Virus record (IMG/VR): IMGVR_UViG_3300005841_000045
Location: 1 to 45,306 of that record
Strand: one strand, 5' to 3'
Source of the DNA: a virus
DNA length: 45,306 nucleotides
How positions within the stretch are numbered: the stretch's first letter is position 1; each line of letters starts with the position of its first letter. The position numbers were made by a program, and so were the translations under genes. Below are positions 32,947-40,614 of this stretch, in pieces. Below the pieces are notes generated by a model. It was not told the DNA's origin. It was given only the letters and a program-made list of their open reading frames with translations, and ran no database searches.

Positions 32947-35475
32947 ATGGCGGATCAGCGGGAGACCACCGGCTATATGGCCCTCCTAGGGGACGCCCCG
33001 GCGTCTTCTAGCGGCGGCGGTTGGCTTAGCGGCCTGCCAGGAGGGGGCGGCAGCCCCCTCGACCTCTATGGCGACCTGTTTACGCCCGAGCAAAAAAAGG
33101 CACTGCAGCAGCGGGAGCTAAGCCAGGGCCTATTTCGCATGGCCGAAAAGCTCGGGCAGGCGGCGCAGCCGCAGCGGGTACCGGTCAATACCCTGGGCGC
33201 CTTGGGCAGTGCCTTGGGAGCTTTCGGCACCGGCAGCGATATAACGGAGCAGGCGCTCAAGGGTATGCAAACGGCGGAGCAGGTGCGGGCGTTAAAGCAG
33301 AAGCGGGATTTGGCTGCAAAAGTCCTCCCGTTCTTCTGGAAAACCGCTGGTGGCGACATTTTGCAGTCACCATCGGACACCCCGCCGGCTCCGGGTGCGG
33401 TGCCGTTGGGACCCGCTCCGACCGCTCCCGGAGCACCTACCGGCGGGCCGCTTGCCAGCAACGCACCACCGCCACCGCCTGGAGGAGCGCCATCGCAGAT
33501 CGGGCTCCCCGGCCCCGGCCTGTCGCCGTTTGGCCTGCCGGATACCTCACAGATCGGGCTTCCGCCACCCGGCACGTCGCCATTTGGCCTGCCGCCCGGG
33601 CAGCAATCCGGTCTCCTGCCGCCGCCGCCGGGCGCCAATCCGCAGATGGGGCAGGGGGGCGGGCTGCTAGCCGGCCTCCCTTTCGACCAAACCGCCCCTG
33701 GAGCGGGTGGGGATGATCTATCGAATATCCGGGTCGAGCAGTTGAGCGGCGAGGCGGCGCCAGCCGGGGCTGACGTGCCGTTCCCCACCACAGCCAACCC
33801 AGCCAAACCGAAAAGCGCTTGGGCGCAAGGCGTCACCTACGATGCGCCCAGCCGACCGTATGATCCGTCAGTAGACCGTCCCGCCAATGCCGCGGTCGGG
33901 CCGGAGGAGAGAGGTTTACTGGCCCGTGCCAAAGCCCCCGACACGGTTATTCCGCCGCCTCGCGATAACAGAAGCACTCTGCTTGACGAGATCGCGCGCC
34001 GCGAAAGCGGCAACCGCAACATCATGCAGCAACTGGTGCCGACCACCCAATCGACCGCTCAGGGCCCCTGGCAGATAACCAACGAGACGTGGCGCGACAT
34101 TGCACCCAAGGTCGGGATCGACACCGAGAAGTACCCCAACGCCATGTCGGTGCCCGTTGAGGTGCAGCGGGTGGTAGCAGACCGGCTCCTGCAGGAGCGC
34201 GGCACGGGGCCGTGGAAGGCGATGCGTGTCGCCGATACCGGGGCGCCTGGAGCCGTGCCGGGCATGCCATCCGCGGCGGCAGCAGCTGCTGTCACTGCTG
34301 GCGGCAAGATCCCCGGCCTCAATATGACACCGCAGCAACTCGCCTCCTTTAACGCCATGTTCGAGATGGCTGGGCTTGGTGACCCGTTTAAGTCACTGTT
34401 GGACACCTATTACAAATCGCCGGCTTATCTGATGCAGGCGGAAGGCGCGAAAGCGCTAGGTGCGCTTCCCTTCGAGGGGCCCAAGGCCGCCGCCATCGCC
34501 GCTGCACAACAGCAATACATCCAGCAAAACGCTACCCATCAGAGCGACCTCGACATTGCCAAAGAACTTCTGACTAAAGGCGGCCTGGTGCAGATGCCGG
34601 ATGGCAGTTACAAACAAATCACCAGTATTCAGGAGGGTTTGGCAGCGGTCGACATCGCCAAGGAAAAGGCAAAATCCGACCTGCAACTTGTCGATACAAC
34701 ACTAACTTTCCCGGGAGAAACCGAACCCCGCACAGTGCAAATGACGGGCGCCCAAGCCAGAGCCGTGGCGGAAGGACGCCCAGTGCAGGTCGGCGGCGTT
34801 ACCATCCCGCCGATGACCGGCATCAAACTTGGCAAGCCGCAGGTGAGCGAGGCCGATAAAGCCCGCATCGGAATTGACGCGCAACTGGCAAAAGAGGTCG
34901 GAGACCAAGCCTTGCAGGCGCGCCGATTGCTGCCCTTGGTCGATGAGGCTTTAGTCCTTGCCCGCAAGACACCAGAGGGGTTAGCGGGGCCGGCATCGGC
35001 GAAAATCGCTCAAATTGCCGCTGCCTTCGGGGTCGCTCCGACCCCGGGTCAATCAAACGCTGAAACACTCGGGGCGATCAATCAACGCTTGATACCGCTG
35101 GTTCGCGAACCAGGGTCCCAGTCAAACGCGGAGATGGATGCTTATCTGGCCGCCGGCCCAGGGCTCGCATTGACGGCTGACGGCCGGGTCAAGATCGCCG
35201 AAATGACCAAGGCAATCGGGCAGCGGGCGATCGCAGTCGCGGAGGTTTATCGCGACACCATCGGCGACCCCTCCTCAGTACGCCGCGCTAAACTGGACGC
35301 ATTGGACAAACCGCTGTTTACGCCGGAGCAACGCGCGGCGATGCAGGTCGCTTCCGCGCCCGCTACGACGGCGCCGGCGGTTGGTGCTGCCGGAGGGGCG
35401 CCGCCAGTACCCACCGCAACCGGGCCAAAAGGTGAAAAATATATTCTGCGTAATGGCCAGTGGGTGCCGCAGTAA
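32947..35475 (+). CDS. ejection/internal virion protein with transglycosylase-like domain
   Basis: 842 aa. An N-terminal helical region (LFTPEQKKALQQRELSQGLFRMAEKLG) is followed by a long Pro/Gly linker (about residues 140-240) and a lysozyme-like domain at about 343-425: ARRESGNRN with the probable catalytic Glu351, STAQGPWQIT, and VADRLLQERGTGPWKAM. The rest is helical with coiled-coil stretches. In podoviruses such proteins leave the head first and open the peptidoglycan for DNA entry. It is the only cell-wall hydrolase I can see in the window. Confidence 0.78.
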   Translation: MADQRETTGYMALLGDAPASSSGGGWLSGLPGGGGSPLDLYGDLFTPEQKKALQQRELSQGLFRMAEKLGQAAQPQRVPVNTLGALGSALGAFGTGSDITEQALKGMQTAEQVRALKQKRDLAAKVLPFFWKTAGGDILQSPSDTPPAPGAVPLGPAPTAPGAPTGGPLASNAPPPPPGGAPSQIGLPGPGLSPFGLPDTSQIGLPPPGTSPFGLPPGQQSGLLPPPPGANPQMGQGGGLLAGLPFDQTAPGAGGDDLSNIRVEQLSGEAAPAGADVPFPTTANPAKPKSAWAQGVTYDAPSRPYDPSVDRPANAAVGPEERGLLARAKAPDTVIPPPRDNRSTLLDEIARRESGNRNIMQQLVPTTQSTAQGPWQITNETWRDIAPKVGIDTEKYPNAMSVPVEVQRVVADRLLQERGTGPWKAMRVADTGAPGAVPGMPSAAAAAAVTAGGKIPGLNMTPQQLASFNAMFEMAGLGDPFKSLLDTYYKSPAYLMQAEGAKALGALPFEGPKAAAIAAAQQQYIQQNATHQSDLDIAKELLTKGGLVQMPDGSYKQITSIQEGLAAVDIAKEKAKSDLQLVDTTLTFPGETEPRTVQMTGAQARAVAEGRPVQVGGVTIPPMTGIKLGKPQVSEADKARIGIDAQLAKEVGDQALQARRLLPLVDEALVLARKTPEGLAGPASAKIAQIAAAFGVAPTPGQSNAETLGAINQRLIPLVREPGSQSNAEMDAYLAAGPGLALTADGRVKIAEMTKAIGQRAIAVAEVYRDTIGDPSSVRRAKLDALDKPLFTPEQRAAMQVASAPATTAPAVGAAGGAPPVPTATGPKGEKYILRNGQWVPQ

Positions 35476-37523
35476 TGTCCGACCTTCCGCCCCTGCCGCC
35501 CGGGTTTACACTCGACGCACCCTCCACTGGCAGTATCCCCCCACTACCGCCGGGGTTCACCCTGGATGCGCCATCGCAGGCGGGCTCAGAGCAGCTTGGC
35601 GGCTTCATGCGCTACCCGGCGATGGCCGGCAGCGCGCTGGTCAAGGGTGCTCTCCAGAGCGCCGGCGCGGTGGGCGATCTGGAGAATTGGACGCACAGTC
35701 TCTTTACCCGCGGCATCTACGACCCGCTGCACCGTGCGATTACCGGGCAACCGGCCAATCTAGCGTTAGCGGCAACACCCGGTAACGATCCCCTGACCGG
35801 TCAACCGGCCACCGATGTCTTGGGACGGCTTGCCGGAGGAGGGCTCAATTCAAGCAATCTGGTGGCCGGCGGCAAGGCGCTGGGCGCGGTCGACCGTTCG
35901 GATCTGACGCCACAAACGACCGGCGAGAAGTATCTGACGGCTGGTGCCGAGGGCGTTGGCGGGGCCTTGCCTTATCTATGGTTAGGAGGGATGAACCCCG
36001 CATCTCTCCTGCGCGGAGCGACCCAAGGCGCGGTAGCCGGGACGGCCGGTGAGGCGGGTGCACAAGCCTTTCCTGAGTACGCGAATGCAGCTCGTGCCGG
36101 CGCCAGCCTCCTGGGCTTCGGTTTGGGCGGCAAGGCCTTCGATCTGGTCAATAAGGGTGTTTCGGCCGCCCGCGGCCTGACCAGCCCGGTGGTCGATGCC
36201 TATCGCAATCTCGGGATCGAGCCGACATTGGCGGGCGATGTGACCGGCTCACCGGTCATGCAGCAGTTGCAAGCCTTCGCCGGCAAGAGCCTGGCAGGTG
36301 GCGGACGGGTCGGGGAAGCCCGCACCCGGGCACTCGACCAATGGGGCAGAGCCCTGGACGACACGGCGGCCGGCTATGGTGCAGCTAGAACCCCGCAGGA
36401 GGCAGGGCTTGCTCTGCAAGACGAAAGCCGGGCGTGGATGCAGCAGTGGCGACAGGCGCAACAGGCAGCCGAGCAGGCCGTTGGCGCAAAAGTGCCGGTG
36501 ACCGCTCCCGTCGATCTGGCTCCCGTCAACCAGGTGCTGAATGCCGCTACCCGCCGAATGCCAGGCTTGCCGAGCGTCGCCGGCATTCATGACAACCCGA
36601 CCTTTCAAAACCTGCGCGCCGCCCTGGCAACGGATGCCCCGACCGGTACTGCCCGTTGGGAGGACATCCGCCAGTGGCGCACCGCGGTCGGCGAGGAGCT
36701 GGAGAAGTCGCTGTTGTCCGGTGACGGCAACCAAGCCGCTTGGCGCCGGCTCTACGGCTCATTGAGCCAATCCCTGGGCGACACGGCTTTTGCCCACAAC
36801 GCGCACGACGAATGGCGCGCCGCTAACGAGATCACCAGCCAGGGTCATCAGTTTGTCGAAAATGCCGTGGGCAAGTTTATCAATGCCCGCAACCCAGCGG
36901 CCAACACCATAGCCCCGGAAGACGCTTACCGGGCCGCGATGCGCGGGTCGAACGTCGGCGGCACAACCTTGACTGACATCCGCCAGCAGATGCCTGCGGC
37001 GGCTGACGAGTTAGCGGCATACAAACTGCGCAATGCCGGCTCGGCGGCACTGCAAAACGCCCCCGGCACCGCGGTGTCGCCGCGTACCTTGGTCAGCAAT
37101 CTGTCGCCGCAGAAGCTGGCGCCGGAGGCGCGGGACGCCCTTTTTGCCGCTGACCCCGATCTCGCTCGCCGGGTACAGGATCTGGCGACGGTCGGTGAGC
37201 GGATGCGAGCCACCGAGCAGTTCGCCAACACGTCCAATACCGGCGGGTACATGGCTGCAATGGAAGCGGCAATGGGCCTGCTTGGGGCGCCCGCTGCCGC
37301 GGTCGGCGCATTCAAAGCCGGCAGTGGCGGGCCTTTGGCTGCCGGTGCCGCTTTAGGCTCGGCGGCGGCACCCCTGTTGCCAGGGTATGTCGCTGGGCGG
37401 GCCACGACCAGCCCGGCCCTTACCCGCTTCCTGGCGGCCCCGACAACCCCACCGGGGCCAACCGCGCTGCCGAATATCGTTGCCAGGCTTTACCCGGAAC
37501 TGCGCGGTCTGCTCGGGTATTAG
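35475..37523 (+). CDS. large internal virion (ejection) protein
   Basis: 682 aa, TAATG overlap with the previous gene. The N-terminus has two exact copies of PPLPPGFTLDAP (residues 5-16 and 22-33), a motif that recurs in phage internal proteins. The long middle is helical with Ala/Gly-rich stretches and a hydrophobic segment (PYLWLGGMNPASLLRGA), and the C-terminus has GYMAAMEAAMGLLGAPAAAVGAF membrane-like helices. The make-up fits a protein injected to form a channel through the envelope. Confidence 0.7.
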   Translation: MSDLPPLPPGFTLDAPSTGSIPPLPPGFTLDAPSQAGSEQLGGFMRYPAMAGSALVKGALQSAGAVGDLENWTHSLFTRGIYDPLHRAITGQPANLALAATPGNDPLTGQPATDVLGRLAGGGLNSSNLVAGGKALGAVDRSDLTPQTTGEKYLTAGAEGVGGALPYLWLGGMNPASLLRGATQGAVAGTAGEAGAQAFPEYANAARAGASLLGFGLGGKAFDLVNKGVSAARGLTSPVVDAYRNLGIEPTLAGDVTGSPVMQQLQAFAGKSLAGGGRVGEARTRALDQWGRALDDTAAGYGAARTPQEAGLALQDESRAWMQQWRQAQQAAEQAVGAKVPVTAPVDLAPVNQVLNAATRRMPGLPSVAGIHDNPTFQNLRAALATDAPTGTARWEDIRQWRTAVGEELEKSLLSGDGNQAAWRRLYGSLSQSLGDTAFAHNAHDEWRAANEITSQGHQFVENAVGKFINARNPAANTIAPEDAYRAAMRGSNVGGTTLTDIRQQMPAAADELAAYKLRNAGSAALQNAPGTAVSPRTLVSNLSPQKLAPEARDALFAADPDLARRVQDLATVGERMRATEQFANTSNTGGYMAAMEAAMGLLGAPAAAVGAFKAGSGGPLAAGAALGSAAAPLLPGYVAGRATTSPALTRFLAAPTTPPGPTALPNIVARLYPELRGLLGY

Positions 37524-37594
37524 GGTCGACTGCTCAGCATGCCGTAGACGACCATCGCCCCGATCATGATGAAATATACACTTACCCAAAGCAT
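37520..37594 (-). CDS. 24-aa single-pass membrane peptide
   Basis: Minus-strand ATG at 37594 with GAGGA nine bases upstream; the product is one hydrophobic helix (VSVYFIMIGAMVVYGML). It ends overlapping the stop of the convergent ejection gene by four bases. Too short for the usual gene finders; the ribosome-binding site is the main support. Confidence 0.45.
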   Translation of the reverse strand: MLWVSVYFIMIGAMVVYGMLSSRP

Positions 37595-37602
37595 GCTATA
37601 AT
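37594..37602 (+). promoter_or_regulatory. extended -10 TGCTATAAT
   Basis: A TGn-extended perfect -10. Downstream on the + strand there is only about 40 bases before the terminator at 37635-37667, so an RNA from here would be very short. It may be a decoy created by the overlapping minus-strand ribosome-binding site. Confidence 0.3.
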
Positions 37603-37634
37603 TCCTCTGTCTAAAGCACGTGCCTCGGAGAAGT

Positions 37635-37667
37635 CCGGCGGAATTGCAGCCCCCGCCGGGCTTTTTC
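37635..37667 (+). terminator. intrinsic terminator of the structural operon
   Basis: CCGGCGG and CCGCCGG pair around an 11-nt loop (an alternative pairing is AGCCC/GGGCT), followed by five T. It stops the rightward structural transcript before the leftward genes. Confidence 0.75.
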
Positions 37668-37711
37668 TGCGTCTTAGGGGTGGCCCGCCGAACCGGGGTG
37701 ACACATGTCAC

Positions 37712-37969
37712 TCACTTCTGCGCCAGCGCATCGAGCTTGAGCGACATCGCGATTAGCTGGTCCTCCATTCCGCCCAGCCGGTCATCGATCGAGTTAAGGC
37801 GCCCCTCAAGCGCCGCCGTCACCTCGACCATTTGCCGCGATAGGGTTGCTGCGACCGCCTGATACCCCGCCTCACGCTGCTCGTCGCGCAGCCGCATCAG
37901 GCCCATGTCCTGCTGGATGCGGTCGAGCCGCTGCCCCAGCAGCCTCCAGTTCACCACATCGTCGCTCAC
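37712..37969 (-). CDS. small coiled-coil protein
   Basis: 85 aa, GTG start in a GTGA overlap. Two coiled segments (NWRLLGQRLDRIQQDMGLM and RLNSIDDRLGGMEDQLIAMSLKLDALAQK) predict a long coiled coil. It is translated after the small membrane protein, an arrangement seen in accessory phage membrane operons. No family name. Confidence 0.65.
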   Translation of the reverse strand: MSDDVVNWRLLGQRLDRIQQDMGLMRLRDEQREAGYQAVAATLSRQMVEVTAALEGRLNSIDDRLGGMEDQLIAMSLKLDALAQK

Positions 37970-38112
37970 TGCAGCTTTACCGCCAGCGGCTGTTCCAGCC
38001 GGACAGTGATCTGCTGCGCGCCTTGCGGCCAGAGGTGACCGGCCAGCCCGCCCGCAGCGGAGATCGCCGCAGCGGCAAGCAGGATCATCGCCGCCGCTTT
38101 GGTTGCCGTCAC
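37966..38112 (-). CDS. small single-pass membrane protein
   Basis: 48 aa from GTG 38112. MILLAAAAISAAGGLAGHLW is one membrane helix with the rest short and beta-like. Stop overlaps the next start (GTGA). It could be an outer or inner spanin-like piece but has no lipobox. Confidence 0.55.
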   Translation of the reverse strand: MTATKAAAMILLAAAAISAAGGLAGHLWPQGAQQITVRLEQPLAVKLQ

Positions 38113-38114
38113 GC

Positions 38115-38339
38115 CTAGCCCCCGAGCAGTTTGAAAAAAGCCGCGCCGGCGGCGAAGAATGCGGCCCCCATGGTCATGCCGGATACCACTAAGGCCCATG
38201 GCGCCAATTTCATTTCCTGCCGCACACGATCGTGTTGTGTTCGGTTTAAATCGATACCGACCCGAGCCTGGTCGTGCTGCGCCAGCATCAGATCGATGTG
38301 CGCCAGCTTTTCTCGAATATCGAGAGGTGCGTCGCTCAT
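38115..38339 (-). CDS. small membrane protein, holin-like
   Basis: 74 aa from ATG 38339, GGAGG eight bases upstream. The N-terminal half is a charged helix (REKLAHIDLMLAQHDQARVG) and the C-terminal third is a hydrophobic alanine/phenylalanine-rich region (WALVVSGMTMGAAFFAAGAAFF). This is the first gene of a three-gene leftward cassette of small membrane/coil proteins that is the best candidate for the lysis accessory genes. Confidence 0.6.
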   Translation of the reverse strand: MSDAPLDIREKLAHIDLMLAQHDQARVGIDLNRTQHDRVRQEMKLAPWALVVSGMTMGAAFFAAGAAFFKLLGG

Positions 38340-38515
38340 AAGGTGTCCTCCTTCGTCCCGGCCGATCACGCCCGGAACGCAGTACAGGGGCCGCCAAAAG
38401 CAGCACCGGAAACGAAGGAGAACCTCGGAGACTGGCGCCGCGCTCTTAACTGCGGTGATCGCCGCAGTGGGTGATATCTAGGATGCCCGCCAGCCAATGT
38501 CTCGAAAATAGATGG

Positions 38516-39190
38516 TTAACAGACTTGGCGGCGGCGACGCAGCGCCGCCCCCAACCACAACAGGCCAGCTCCGAGCAGGCCCAGGGTGCCCGGCTCTGGC
38601 ACAACCGCGATCTGCGAGATCGTGTCGGTGATGCCGGTTACGGTCGCGTTGTCACCGGTGGCGATGTGCTGGTTGACCACCATGTCCAACGTGGTGTTAC
38701 CGAAAATCTCGGTCACTGGACAGGTCGAGGTGATCGGGTTGACGGTGCGGGTGCAGGAGAACGTCGTACCGTTGGCCGACCCGGTCAGGGTCGCCGACGC
38801 ACTAGTCCCGGCCGGGGTCGAGTTCAGGGTAAAATCCTTCTCCAAATCGTGGATCTGGAAATTGCCCGCCAAGGCCGGATTGATCGCGACCTCGTAGGTT
38901 ATGTCGCCCGATGCGTTGGGGCCCACCGTGCCGATAAAGCCAATCGTGACGTCGCCCTGCAGCGACAGAGCGCTGAAGGTGGCAAGACCGCTGCCGGTGA
39001 TCGAGCCAGTGACGCTGGCGTTGCCGAACAGCTTGTCGCCCGCCGAGACGCAGTTGCCGCCTGATAGCTGGGCCAAGGTGGCGGCACCGGAGAGCCCGAG
39101 GTCGAGTGTGGTGCCGCTGCAGACCAGCGCATGAGCGGACGCGGCCCAGAGGAGGGCGGCGGCGGCGGCAAGCGGTGCTAGATGCTTCAC
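38516..39190 (-). CDS. PEP-CTERM sorted exported protein
   Basis: 224 aa from GTG 39190 behind AGGAGG. Residues 1-20 (KHLAPLAAAAALLWAASAHA) are a signal peptide. The last 29 residues carry the PEP-CTERM signal: V-P-E-P-G at about 197-201, a hydrophobic helix (LGLLGAGLLWLGAAL) and an Arg-rich end. In bacteria with an exosortase this tag is cut and the protein sent to the outer surface or extracellular matrix. The body is Gly/Thr/Ser-rich and beta-like with four cysteines. Such a gene is unusual in a phage and was probably taken from a host that has exosortase. Confidence 0.85.
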   Translation of the reverse strand: MKHLAPLAAAAALLWAASAHALVCSGTTLDLGLSGAATLAQLSGGNCVSAGDKLFGNASVTGSITGSGLATFSALSLQGDVTIGFIGTVGPNASGDITYEVAINPALAGNFQIHDLEKDFTLNSTPAGTSASATLTGSANGTTFSCTRTVNPITSTCPVTEIFGNTTLDMVVNQHIATGDNATVTGITDTISQIAVVPEPGTLGLLGAGLLWLGAALRRRRQVC

Positions 39191-39372
39191 GTGAAAACCT
39201 CCTTTTGGAGGCAGCCCGGTCAATACCAACGCAACCGGCATGCCGGGGGTTACGACGTAATGATTTCAATTAGTTAGATCATGTGGTGTCGGCGTTCCTT
39301 ACACCTTTAGCCTGACAAATCCCGACATATGGCGGGAAGACTCAGTTTCGTGCTGGCAAGTTTTCCGACACC

Positions 39373-39591
39373 CTAATGCCGGTCCTTTAGTTCGACCTCG
39401 CTCTCCCGGATACCGACCAGGATGGCGTTCTCGCAAGCCTCCAGCACCTCCGCGTGGTCTTCCGGTAACGAGAACAGCGCAATCACGTGACCTAAGACGA
39501 GCCCCATCGAGAAGATGATCCGGTCCGGTGCCTCGCCCTCCAGCGCCGCCTCGATGCGGTGCACCAGCAGGATCGGCGGCTCGCTGTCCAT
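39373..39591 (-). CDS. small hypothetical protein
   Basis: 72 aa from ATG 39591 with GGAGG upstream. Helical, acidic (EAALEGEAPDRIIFSMGLVLGHVIALF and EDHAEVLEACENAIL). It overlaps the next upstream gene by one base. Not recognised. The 182-bp gap at 39191-39372 shows no gene; it must hold the promoter for the PEP-CTERM gene. Confidence 0.6.
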   Translation of the reverse strand: MDSEPPILLVHRIEAALEGEAPDRIIFSMGLVLGHVIALFSLPEDHAEVLEACENAILVGIRESEVELKDRH

Positions 39592-39821
39592 CAGCTTCCC
39601 TCCACCCGGGTGAGTGAGCGCATGGCGTAGCCCAGCCGCTCCAACTGCTTCAAAAACGCCACCGCCGCGTCGTATTCGCTGCACCGCACGTCCACCAACC
39701 CGCCGCCCTTGTGCTGGGCGGTCAGGCGGTAATGGTGCGGCACGGGCACCCGCTTTTGCACCTGCACGATACCGGCCTCGAAACGGGCGGTCTGCCCGGT
39801 CTCTAGCGTGATGTCGGTCAT
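39591..39821 (-). CDS. small hypothetical protein
   Basis: 76 aa from ATG 39821 with GGAGGG upstream. A beta-rich first half (ITLETGQTARFEAGIVQVQKRV) and a helix with EYDAAVAFLKQLERLGYA. No family name; in an operon with the previous gene. Confidence 0.6.
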   Translation of the reverse strand: MTDITLETGQTARFEAGIVQVQKRVPVPHHYRLTAQHKGGGLVDVRCSEYDAAVAFLKQLERLGYAMRSLTRVEGS

Positions 39822-39834
39822 TTTGCCCTCCCCC

Positions 39835-39981
39835 TCATAACGACAGCGCGAGGCCAAGGCCGACCAGCAACAGCCCAACCAGGAGTGCCTCGATGCGGCT
39901 GTGCGGGTCGCAGGCGAGGGCTATTGCCGGCAAAGCGCCGGTCGCTCTATCCCCCATCCATTCCCCCATCCATTCCCCCAT
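39835..39981 (-). CDS. small single-pass membrane protein
   Basis: 48 aa. The N-terminus is a threefold repeat MGEW-MGEW-MGD made by tandem copies of GGGGGAATGGAT; the C-terminal part is one membrane helix (RIEALLVGLLLVGLGLALSL). Each repeat provides a possible start ATG, so the true start could be any of the three. Weak ribosome-binding site. Confidence 0.45.
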   Translation of the reverse strand: MGEWMGEWMGDRATGALPAIALACDPHSRIEALLVGLLLVGLGLALSL

Positions 39982-40164
39982 TCGTTTCCCGGTAGGGAGC
40001 TTTTCTTGGATACGTATGCGGACTGCCTGAATGGTATAATTGGCAGGTTTACTGGCGTTTTCTGATGTATGGCGACTTATAAAGACGGGGGTATGGCGGA
40101 GAGAAGGTCCGCCAAACTGCAATAAAAACATTAATGATTTCAATCTATTAAAATTTACCATTGT

Positions 40165-40389
40165 TCACCTTCCCCCATTCCATCCCCCACGCGTCGGCAA
40201 CGTATGCGGACTTGTGCGGTCTATTAGCGACCTAAAGGAGTCCAGGTCGATCAGCCGCCGCCCGCAGATTACCACCGACCTGATGTCGCCCGCCCGGATC
40301 AGCTTGTAGATGCTGTCCTTACTCAACCCCGAGATGACGCGGAACTGCTCGACGGTCGCGGTGATGGGCTCGATCGCGCGCTCAGCCAT
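40165..40389 (-). CDS. excisionase-like helix-turn-helix protein
   Basis: 74 aa. VEQFRVISGLSKDSIYKLIRAGDIRSVVICGRRLIDLDSFRSLI is the winged-helix (HTH_17/MerR-excisionase) layout: helix-turn-helix, a basic strand, then a terminal helix. Such proteins act as excisionases or transcription regulators. No integrase is visible in the window, so a regulator role is as likely. C-terminus ends in a purine-rich repeat region. Confidence 0.75.
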   Translation of the reverse strand: MAERAIEPITATVEQFRVISGLSKDSIYKLIRAGDIRSVVICGRRLIDLDSFRSLIDRTSPHTLPTRGGWNGGR

Positions 40390-40392
40390 TGG

Positions 40393-40485
40393 CTACACCA
40401 GAACCGCTAGCCACGCGACCAGCACCACCGCGCACAGCGTCGCCAGCGGCAGGAACAGCAGGGAGTCGATGTGTTGGCGGGGCAT
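40393..40485 (-). CDS. 30-aa single-pass membrane peptide
   Basis: ATG 40485 with GGAGG five bases upstream; stop at 40395-40393, three bases before the next ATG. The peptide is one hydrophobic helix (LLFLPLATLCAVVLVAWLAVLV). Strong ribosome-binding site and position at the head of an operon support it. Confidence 0.5.
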   Translation of the reverse strand: MPRQHIDSLLFLPLATLCAVVLVAWLAVLV

Positions 40486-40520
40486 GCGGACCTCCGGGAC
40501 GAGAGCGCAGCCCAATGGTT

Positions 40521-40565
40521 GGACGATTTGTCCGCATAGTCAAGTCAAAACTGGACAATTTGTCC
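40521..40565. promoter_or_regulatory. paired operator GGACNATTTGTCC
   Basis: GGACGATTTGTCC (40521-40533) and GGACAATTTGTCC (40553-40565) are 32 bp apart, three helical turns, in the 129-bp gap between the leftward small genes (start 40485) and the rightward methyltransferase (start 40615). A related copy lies at 42669-42681, inside the start region of the XRE gene, which makes that protein the likely binder. Confidence 0.65.
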
Positions 40566-40614
40566 CGCCAACGCTAAGCTCGCGACAGAAGCGAATCCGT
40601 CAGAGAGACGCAGT

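Noticed and set aside
40032-40040. TGGTATAAT as a plus-strand promoter.
   Set aside because: All nearby genes are on the minus strand and no plus-strand gene begins for almost 600 bases; probably chance in an AT-rich gap.
40165-40389. Taking the excisionase-like gene as proof of a temperate phage.
   Set aside because: No integrase, attachment site or partition genes are visible, and the same fold is common in plain regulators.
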